NCBI GenBank assembly: GCA_030619985.1 | Contig: JAUXAI010000047.1 | Span: 1 to 9,893 of the forward strand | Length of the DNA stretch: 9,893 nt | Direction of reading: 5' to 3' | Source of the DNA: a bacterium | GTDB lineage: Bacteria; UBP18; UBA7526 | In this document: positions 4,965 to 9,893 of the stretch, piece after piece | Layout of the letters: each line of letters begins with the position of its first letter | Position numbering within the stretch: the first letter of the stretch is position 1 | The notes under the pieces: generated by a model | Databases searched by the model: none | What the model saw: the letters and a program-made list of their open reading frames with translations, nothing else | Told to the model about the DNA's origin: nothing | Made by a program: the position numbers and the translations under genes

Positions 4965-6326
4965 ATGGATCTCTTTGAAGAAAAGGGAAAGAAAAAGATT
5001 TCTGAAGAGGCTCCTCTGGCTCTGAGGATGAGGCCCAAGGATTTGAAAGAGTTCGTGGGCCAGGAGCCTATCCTCTCCAAGGGGAAGTTATTGAGGCGGG
5101 CAATAGAGGCGGACAGAATAAACTCTGCCATCTTCTGGGGACCTCCGGGAACTGGGAAGAGTGCCTTAGCCTACATCATCGCCCGAAGGACAAAGTCCCA
5201 CTTTGAATATCTCAATGCCACCACCTGTGGGGTAGCGAATATCAGAAAGGTTGTTGCCCAGGCGAAGGATAGGCGGGCGATGTATGGGAAGAAGACCACT
5301 TTGTTCATTGACGAGATTCACCGTTTCAATAAGGCCCAGCAGGATGTCCTGCTCCCCCATGTAGAGGAGGGGGTCATTATTTTGATCGGGGCTACCATCC
5401 ATAACCCTTACTTTTCTGTCATTCCCGCCCTTCTCTCCCGCTCCCTGGTCTTTGAGTTCAAGCCCTTAAAGGGAAAGGATATCGAAAAAATAGTAAAGAG
5501 GGCCCTAAAGGAAGGACTGAAAGGCTATAAGGTAAGGATGGGTAAAGGGGCCTCGAAGCACCTGGCCACCTATTGTGATGGGGATGCCCGAAAAGCCTTG
5601 AACGCCTTGGAACTGGGGGTCATGACTACCAGATCAGATAAGGAAGGAATAATCGATTTCAATCTTGAGGTGGCCCAGGAGTCCATTCAGAAGAAGGCCC
5701 TGAGGTATGATAGGGGCGAGGACGAGCACTACGATACCATATCGGCCTTCATTAAGAGTATGAGGGGCTCTGATCCAGATGCTACATTATACTGGCTGGC
5801 CAAGATGATCTCTGCCGGAGAGGATCCAAGGTTCATCGCAAGAAGGATCGTTATCTGTGCCAGTGAGGATGTGGGGAATGCCGATCCCCAGGCTTTAGTC
5901 TTAGCCCAGGCGGCCTTAGGGGCGGCAGAATCTATCGGTCTACCAGAGGCCAGGATCCCCTTAGCTCAGGCAGCGATCTATATAGCCACGGCCCCCAAAT
6001 CGAATGCCAGCTACCTGGGCATCGAGAAGGCCCTGAAGGATATTGAGGAGAAAAGAACCCTTTTAGTGCCCAAACATCTCAAGAACACCCATTATGAAGG
6101 AGCGAAGAAGTTGGGTTATGGAAAGGGATATAAGTATGCCCATGAATATAAGGGAGGGTATGTCAAGCAGAAGTATCTTCCCAAGAAAGTAAAATATTAT
6201 CAGCCCACGGAACATGGCTATGAGGCGAGAATAAAAAAGAGATTAGAAGAATGGGAAAGAATTGACTATCAAAAGGTGCGGGGTGAAAAGAAGGGTAAGG
6301 GAAAAGATTCTTTCCAGAAGAGATAA
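4965..6326 (+). CDS. rarA: replication-associated recombination protein A (AAA+ ATPase)
   Basis: RarA/MgsA is a clamp-loader-like AAA+ ATPase that acts on stalled replication forks and single-stranded DNA. From ATG 4965 it is 453 aa, close to family size. It shows MRPKDLKEFVGQEPIL (22-37), Walker A GPPGTGKS (59-66), Walker B TLFIDEIHRF (112-121), sensor 1 GATIHNPYF (142-150), arginine-finger LLSRS (157-161), the lid helix CDGDARKALNALE, and the C-terminal tetramerisation part (SMRGSDPDATLYWLAKMI; ASEDVGNADPQAL). It ends with YLPKKVKYYQPTEHGYEARI and a basic tail. ATG 4965 has GAGGA at 4956-4960. An in-frame GTG at 4929 lies inside repeat DNA and would add 12 unconserved residues, so I reject it. 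The last 44 bases overlap the cyclo-ligase gene. Confidence 0.95.
   Translation: MDLFEEKGKKKISEEAPLALRMRPKDLKEFVGQEPILSKGKLLRRAIEADRINSAIFWGPPGTGKSALAYIIARRTKSHFEYLNATTCGVANIRKVVAQAKDRRAMYGKKTTLFIDEIHRFNKAQQDVLLPHVEEGVIILIGATIHNPYFSVIPALLSRSLVFEFKPLKGKDIEKIVKRALKEGLKGYKVRMGKGASKHLATYCDGDARKALNALELGVMTTRSDKEGIIDFNLEVAQESIQKKALRYDRGEDEHYDTISAFIKSMRGSDPDATLYWLAKMISAGEDPRFIARRIVICASEDVGNADPQALVLAQAALGAAESIGLPEARIPLAQAAIYIATAPKSNASYLGIEKALKDIEEKRTLLVPKHLKNTHYEGAKKLGYGKGYKYAHEYKGGYVKQKYLPKKVKYYQPTEHGYEARIKKRLEEWERIDYQKVRGEKKGKGKDSFQKR
6272..6287 (+). promoter_or_regulatory. repeat-derived ribosome-binding site and GTG start of the cyclo-ligase gene
   Basis: AAAGG at 6272-6276 lies 6 nt before the GTG at 6283, which gives the start VKRRVREKILSRRD expected of this family. 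The same 16 bases (AAAGGTGCGGGGTGAA) recur exactly at 6992-7007 as the right arm of the inverted repeat before rny. Here the left arm is missing. The segment also codes for part of the basic RarA tail. Confidence 0.6.
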
Positions 6327-6855
6327 AGAACCAGAAGATCTGAGAGGAAAAAAGAGTCGCAGAATAAAAAAAAGGCTCTTCTCTCTGAAGGAGTTTAAAG
6401 AGGCCCATACCATCCTCTTCTACTACTCAAAAGGGAGCGAGGTAAAGACAAAAGAGATGATGGAGGAGGCCCTCAGGAAAGGAAAGAGAGTCCTCCTTCC
6501 CAGGGTAAGGAGGAGGGAGATCTACCTGGGTGAGATTAAAGAGCTGGAGAAGGATGTAGAAAAGGGAAGCTTTGGCATCCTGGAGCCTAAAGAAGCCTCT
6601 AAGAAGGCAACACCCAAAGGGATCGATCTGGTCATCCTTCCGGGGATTGCCTTTGACCTAAAAGGGAGAAGGGTAGGATATGGGCTGGGATACTACGATC
6701 GCTTTCTAAAAAGGTTACCCAAAAAGGTTTCTCTCGTTGCCTTAGCCTATGACTTTCAGATAGTGAATAGTCTCCCAGGCAAGAGGCATGATAGAAGAGT
6801 TGGGAAGGTGATAACAGAGACGCGAATCATTGACGCGAATCTACGCGAACTGTAA
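6283..6855 (+). CDS. 5-formyltetrahydrofolate cyclo-ligase
   Basis: This enzyme (MTHFS; ygfA/fau in E. coli) converts 5-formyl-THF to 5,10-methenyl-THF with ATP in the cytoplasm, returning a storage or inhibitory folate to the active pool. The product is 190 aa. N-terminal RRDKEPEDLRGKKSRRIKKRL matches the family pattern. Further marks are VLLPRV (66-71), GSFGILEPKE, IDLVILPGIAFDLKGRRVGYGLGYYDRFL (the nucleotide- and folate-binding signature, about 119-147), and HDRRVGKVITETRII near the end. GTG at 6283 is preferred over the upstream TTG at 6262 because of ribosome-binding-site spacing and the family N-terminus. The gene overlaps rarA by 44 nt. The final residues DANLREL and the stop are read from CGCGAAT repeats, an unusual C-terminal extension. 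Together with FolD downstream it points to one-carbon folate metabolism. Confidence 0.93.
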   Translation: MKRRVREKILSRRDKEPEDLRGKKSRRIKKRLFSLKEFKEAHTILFYYSKGSEVKTKEMMEEALRKGKRVLLPRVRRREIYLGEIKELEKDVEKGSFGILEPKEASKKATPKGIDLVILPGIAFDLKGRRVGYGLGYYDRFLKRLPKKVSLVALAYDFQIVNSLPGKRHDRRVGKVITETRIIDANLREL

Positions 6856-6953
6856 AGCAGAAACGAAAGATAATCAAGACGCGAATCTACGCGAATTACA
6901 ATTAATTATTTTCATTATCTGTGATCTGCGGAAATCTGTAATCAATCTGTGTG
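6821..6953. repeat. composite repeat: CGCGAAT decamers plus AATCTGTG units (copy 3)
   Basis: CGCGAA(T/C) occurs at 6821, 6834, 6844, 6880 and 6890. The pairs 6834/6844 and 6880/6890 have 10-bp spacing and are 46 bp apart, the same geometry as copy 2. Bases 6832-6873 are the near-identical partner of 4836-4877. The second module is looser: an AT-rich stretch (6895-6916), then ATCTG words at about 6917-6951, including AATCTGTG at 6944-6951. The first 35 bases lie inside the cyclo-ligase reading frame and supply its last residues and stop. No gene is visible in 6856-7031. Confidence 0.8.
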
Positions 6954-6954
6954 A

Positions 6955-7004
6955 ACCCCGCACCTTTTTAGAAATCGTTTCTCAAAAAGGCAAAGGTGCG
7001 GGGT
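6955..7004. repeat. palindromic hairpin element upstream of rny
   Basis: ACCCCGCACCTTT (6955-6967) is the exact reverse complement of 6992-7004, a perfect 13-bp stem. A competing inner hairpin also exists. CCTTTTTAGAAA (6963-6974) pairs with TTTCT (6978-6982), a bulged C (6983) and AAAAAGG (6984-6990), around the loop TCG. AATCTGTG flanks the element on both sides (6944-6951 and 7006-7013). No T-run follows, so it is not an obvious terminator. It ends 14 nt before the rny ribosome-binding site and would lie in the 5' leader if rny is cotranscribed from upstream. Confidence 0.8.
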
Positions 7005-7031
7005 GAATCTGTGATGAAAAGGAGGAGATAG

Positions 7032-8606
7032 ATGACCATTAATTGGGAGATTTTTGGTCCTGCCATTGCCTTATTCCTCTGCCTAGTAAGTGCCCTCCTG
7101 GTAGGATTTTTAGTCGGGCAGAAGATCACCCGGATACGCCTGGGAGCAGCCAAAAAAGAAGCAGAGAAAATTTTAGAGGAAGCCAAAAGGGAAGCAGAGG
7201 CCAAAAGAAGAGAGGCCCTCCTGGAAACAAAAGATATCTCTCATAAGCAGGAGGTAGAGTTTGAGAAAAGAACTAAAACCAGACGCCAGGAGATAGAGAG
7301 ACTTTCTCGAGAACTCTCCAGAAAAGAGGAAGAACTAAACCGCAAGGTTGACCTACTGGAGAAGAAGGAGAAGGACCTCGCTCTCAAGGCTAATCAATTC
7401 TTGGCCAGAGAGAAGTCCTTTGCTTTAAAAGAAGAGAGCCTGAAGGCTACTATGGAGGAAGAGAGAAAGAACCTGGAGAGACTATCCGGACTAACCAGGG
7501 AAGAAGCAAAGGGAATGCTCCTTGCTAATCTAAAGAGAGAGATGACTCAGGAGCAAGCAATGGTGATTAAGGCTGCTTTGGATAAAGCAAGGGAGGAAGC
7601 GAATAGGAAGGCAAGGGAGATTATCTCCACCGCCATTCAGAGGTGCGCTCCAGAGTATACCACAGAGATTACAGTCTCTACCGTCTCCCTCCCTTCAGAT
7701 GAGATGAAGGGAAGGATCATTGGTCGGGAGGGAAGGAACATCAGGGCTTTTGAGGCCGCCACCGGGGTTGACTTAATCGTTGATGATACCCCAGAAGCGG
7801 TAGTGCTCTCTAGTTTCGACCCCGTGAGGAGGGAGATCGCCAAGATCGCCTTAAAAAGGCTAATCGCTGATGGCAGAATTCAGCCCGCCAGGATTGAGGA
7901 GATGGTGGGCAGAGCGAAGAGGGAGATGGAGGCCACCATAAGAAAAGTGGGGCAAGAGACGGCTCTTGAGGTCGGGGTTTCCAACCTTCATCCAGAGGAG
8001 CTCAAGCTCCTAGGGAGGCTGAAGTATCGGACGAGTTATGGTCAGAATGTCCTGGAGCATTCCAAGGAGGTGGCCCATCTTGCCGGGATGATGGCCGCAG
8101 AACTAAGAGCCCAGGTCAAGGTGGCCAAGAGGGCCGGATTACTCCATGACATAGGGAAGGCGGTGGACCATGAGGTAGAGGGTACCCATGCCCGGATTGG
8201 AGCCGACCTGGCGAGAAGATATCGGGAATCCCCGGGAGTTATCCAGGCCATCGCCAGCCATCATGAGGAAGTGGAACCCAAGAGCGTGGAAGCGGTCTTG
8301 GTTCTAGCAGCAGATGCTATCTCTGCTTCCCGACCAGGGATGAGAAGAGAGACCCTGGAGAGCTATGTTAAGAGGCTGGAGAGATTAGAGGATATTGCTG
8401 ACTCCTTCCCCGGAATCCAGAAGTCCTATGCTATTCAGGCAGGAAGGGAGATAAGGATTATGGTGGAGGTAGAGAAGGTTGACGATGCCCAGGCGGCCCA
8501 GTTAGCAAGAGATATAAGTAAGAAAATTGAGAAGGAACTAGAATACCCGGGACAGATAAAAGTGACCGTCATAAGGGAGAAGAGAACCGTAGAATACGCG
8601 AAGTAG
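7032..8606 (+). CDS. rny: ribonuclease Y
   Basis: RNase Y is a membrane-bound endoribonuclease that starts mRNA decay. The product is 524 aa, a normal length. ATG 7032 has a strong AAGGAGGA at 7019-7026. One N-terminal membrane helix (about residues 8-29) anchors it. A long charged coiled coil spans about 36-200. The KH domain holds [15 protein letters not shown] (227-241) and [23 protein letters not shown] (249-271). The HD phosphohydrolase domain has H343 ([12 protein letters not shown]), the H372-D373 pair (LLHDIGK), and ASHHEEVEP plus [11 protein letters not shown] (about 408-436). The C-terminus [17 protein letters not shown] is the family ending. The YmdB-type gene follows 30 nt later, a common arrangement. 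The 5' leader carries a palindromic repeat that might affect expression; that part is inference. Confidence 0.97.
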   Translation: MTINWEIFGPAIALFLCLVSALLVGFLVGQKITRIRLGAAKKEAEKILEEAKREAEAKRREALLETKDISHKQEVEFEKRTKTRRQEIERLSRELSRKEEELNRKVDLLEKKEKDLALKANQFLAREKSFALKEESLKATMEEERKNLERLSGLTREEAKGMLLANLKREMTQEQAMVIKAALDKAREEANRKAREIISTAIQRCAPEYTTEITVSTVSLPSDEMKGRIIGREGRNIRAFEAATGVDLIVDDTPEAVVLSSFDPVRREIAKIALKRLIADGRIQPARIEEMVGRAKREMEATIRKVGQETALEVGVSNLHPEELKLLGRLKYRTSYGQNVLEHSKEVAHLAGMMAAELRAQVKVAKRAGLLHDIGKAVDHEVEGTHARIGADLARRYRESPGVIQAIASHHEEVEPKSVEAVLVLAADAISASRPGMRRETLESYVKRLERLEDIADSFPGIQKSYAIQAGREIRIMVEVEKVDDAQAAQLARDISKKIEKELEYPGQIKVTVIREKRTVEYAK

Positions 8607-8636
8607 TAAAGAGTGGGAAAGTGAGCAGATGAGAAT

Positions 8637-9422
8637 GTGAACATTTTAGTTATTGGGGACATTATCGGAAGTCCGGGGAGAAAGGCAGTTGCTGATCTTC
8701 TTCCCAAATTGAAGAGAGAGCATAAGGTCGATCTGGCGATCGCTAATGGTGAGAATGCTGCTGGTGGTATGGGGATTACCCCTAAGATCGTTGAGGAACT
8801 ATATTCTAGTGGGATAGAAGTTATTACCAGTGGGAATCATGTCTGGAAATATAAGGAGATCTATGGAACCCTGGATAAGGACCCTTACTTCTTGAGGCCA
8901 GCAAACTATCCCCCAAAGGTTCCCGGAAAGGGCTCCTGTATCTTCTCCACAGAAAAAGGTGGAAAGGTTGGAGTCCTAAATCTCTCAGGGAGAGTCTTCT
9001 TAGCCGAGTTAGACTGTCCCTTTAGAAAGGCAGATGAAGAGATTGAAAAGCTATCCAGGGAAACAAAGATCATCATCGTTGATATGCATGCTGAGATCAC
9101 CAGTGAGAAGATGGCCATGGGCTGGTATCTCGATGGAAGGGTATCGGCTGTGGTGGGAACCCATACCCATATCCCGACAGCAGATGAGAGGATCCTTCCT
9201 AAGGGTACGGCCTACATCACAGATATTGGGATGGTAGGCTCCTTAGACTCTGTGATCGGTGTAAAGAAGGAACTGGCCCTGAAGAGATTTCTATCCCAGA
9301 TACCGATTAGGTTTGAAGTTGAGAAGGAGAATATCTATCTTCAGGGGGTAGTAATCAGCATAGATTCTAAGTCAGGAAGAGCAAAAAAGATAGAAAGGAT
9401 TCAAGAGAGATGGTCACCATAA
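8637..9422 (+). CDS. YmdB-family (TIGR00282) metallophosphoesterase
   Basis: This family hydrolyses 2',3'-cyclic nucleotides; B. subtilis YmdB influences biofilm and motility decisions. The product is 261 aa, the usual size. The metal-site pattern is intact: D8 in VIGDIIGSPGR, E39 and N40 in ANGENAAGG, N67 in TSGNHVW, H151 in DMHAEITSEK, and H176 and H178 in GTHTHIPTAD. Positions agree with the B. subtilis protein within one residue, as I recall it. The start is GTG 8637, because the conserved MNILVIGDIIG begins there; the Shine-Dalgarno is weak (only GAG around 8631). No signal peptide is visible, so it is cytoplasmic. It follows rny in a conserved pair linked to RNA turnover, and its 3' end overlaps folD by 13 nt. 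Confidence 0.93.
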   Translation: MNILVIGDIIGSPGRKAVADLLPKLKREHKVDLAIANGENAAGGMGITPKIVEELYSSGIEVITSGNHVWKYKEIYGTLDKDPYFLRPANYPPKVPGKGSCIFSTEKGGKVGVLNLSGRVFLAELDCPFRKADEEIEKLSRETKIIIVDMHAEITSEKMAMGWYLDGRVSAVVGTHTHIPTADERILPKGTAYITDIGMVGSLDSVIGVKKELALKRFLSQIPIRFEVEKENIYLQGVVISIDSKSGRAKKIERIQERWSP

Positions 9423-9893
9423 TTCTAGATGGAAAGAAGATTGCCCGAGAAATCCAAAAAGAACTCTCTCTAAAAGTAAAGGAAGAAGGAATTACTCCTG
9501 GGCTGGCGGTCATAAGGGTTGGGGAGGATCCCTCTTCCCTAATCTATGTCCGGAATAAGAAGAAAAAAGCAGAAGAAGTGGGGATCTATTTTGAGGAGCG
9601 CGCCCTAAAAGAGAATACCTCGCAGGATGAATTAATAGAATTGATAGAAGAGTTAAACAGTAATTCCAGAATAGATGGGGTTGTCCTTCAACTTCCTCTC
9701 CCCAGCCATCTCAATGAAAAGAAAATCTTAGAAAGGATTTCTCCTGATAAAGATGTGGATGGCTTCCACCCCCTGAATATGGGAAGGTTACTGAAAGGGG
9801 GTTCCTTATTTGTTCCCGCCACCCCAAGAGGGATCATGGAACTTCTGGATAGGTACCAGATTCCCCTTGAAGGGAAGAGAGCGGTGGTTGTGG
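9410..9893 (+). CDS. folD: bifunctional methylenetetrahydrofolate dehydrogenase/cyclohydrolase, 5' part
   Basis: FolD interconverts 5,10-methylene-, 5,10-methenyl- and 10-formyl-THF using NAD(P). The gene starts at ATG 9410, overlapping the previous stop by 13 nt, with AGGA at 9396-9399, and runs off the window after 161 codons. Visible signatures are the N-terminal ILDGKKIAREI, GLAVIRVGEDPSSLIYVRNKKKKAEEVGI (about 31-59, containing the catalytic Tyr and Lys), VVLQLPLPSHL (91-101), KDVDGFHPLNMGRL (114-127) and VPATPRGIMELL (135-146). In the last motif many homologues have PCTP, so Ala replaces Cys here, probably a tolerated variation. The Rossmann cofactor domain lies beyond the end. With the upstream cyclo-ligase it indicates a local folate-enzyme cluster. 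Confidence 0.95.
   Translation, partial: MVTIILDGKKIAREIQKELSLKVKEEGITPGLAVIRVGEDPSSLIYVRNKKKKAEEVGIYFEERALKENTSQDELIELIEELNSNSRIDGVVLQLPLPSHLNEKKILERISPDKDVDGFHPLNMGRLLKGGSLFVPATPRGIMELLDRYQIPLEGKRAVVV

Noticed and set aside
6955-7004. Intrinsic terminator before rny
   Set aside because: Neither the outer nor the inner hairpin is followed by a T-run; the next bases are GAATCTGTGATG.
6944-7013. AATCTGTG on both sides of the hairpin as a transposon target-site duplication
   Set aside because: The same word is the unit of the surrounding repeat module, so flanking copies are expected by chance and do not show insertion.

Overview
This is a compact stretch of bacterial housekeeping genes, all on the + strand. 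It looks like an uncultivated bacterium with about 50 % GC in most coding regions. The only phylum-level hint is the decayed repeats in almost every intergenic gap, a pattern I associate with metagenome-derived candidate phyla (Omnitrophota/Aerophobota-like lineages). That placement is a low-confidence guess. No tRNA, rRNA, CRISPR array, transposase or phage gene is visible.

Layout. 1-326: C-terminal end of a TrkA/KtrA-type potassium-channel regulator. 416-1531: pheS. 1619-2182: an AT-rich gene for a small membrane-anchored protein, lying between pheS and pheT. 2217-4190: a short pheT. 4187-4342: a 51-codon ZapB-like coiled-coil gene, translationally coupled on both sides. 4339-4626: zapA. 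About 4669-4825: 6S RNA with its own promoter. 4965-6326: rarA (mgsA). 6283-6855: 5-formyltetrahydrofolate cyclo-ligase. 7032-8606: rny (RNase Y). 8637-9422: a YmdB-type phosphodiesterase. 9410-9893: folD, cut off by the window end. The zapA - 6S RNA - rarA - cyclo-ligase order matches the known 6S RNA neighbourhood in many bacteria.

Functional groups. pheS and pheT give the two subunits of phenylalanyl-tRNA synthetase. The zapB-like gene and zapA serve FtsZ-ring assembly. 6S RNA regulates the vegetative RNA polymerase. RarA acts at stalled forks. The cyclo-ligase and FolD both feed 5,10-methenyl/methylene-tetrahydrofolate. RNase Y and the YmdB-type enzyme form a conserved RNA-decay/signalling pair.

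The most unusual content is repeat DNA that has become part of genes. A repeat with four tandem AATCGGGG units sits in frame inside pheS and adds about 30 residues at a loop. A second family, built of CGCGAAT decamers spaced exactly 10 bp apart, sits just after several genes and supplies the last residues and stop codon of the cyclo-ligase. A third element, a perfect 13-bp inverted repeat, lies upstream of rny. Sixteen bases of its right arm recur at the rarA/cyclo-ligase junction, where they appear to supply the ribosome-binding site and GTG start. PheT is also odd: it lacks the EMAP-like tRNA-binding (B2) domain.
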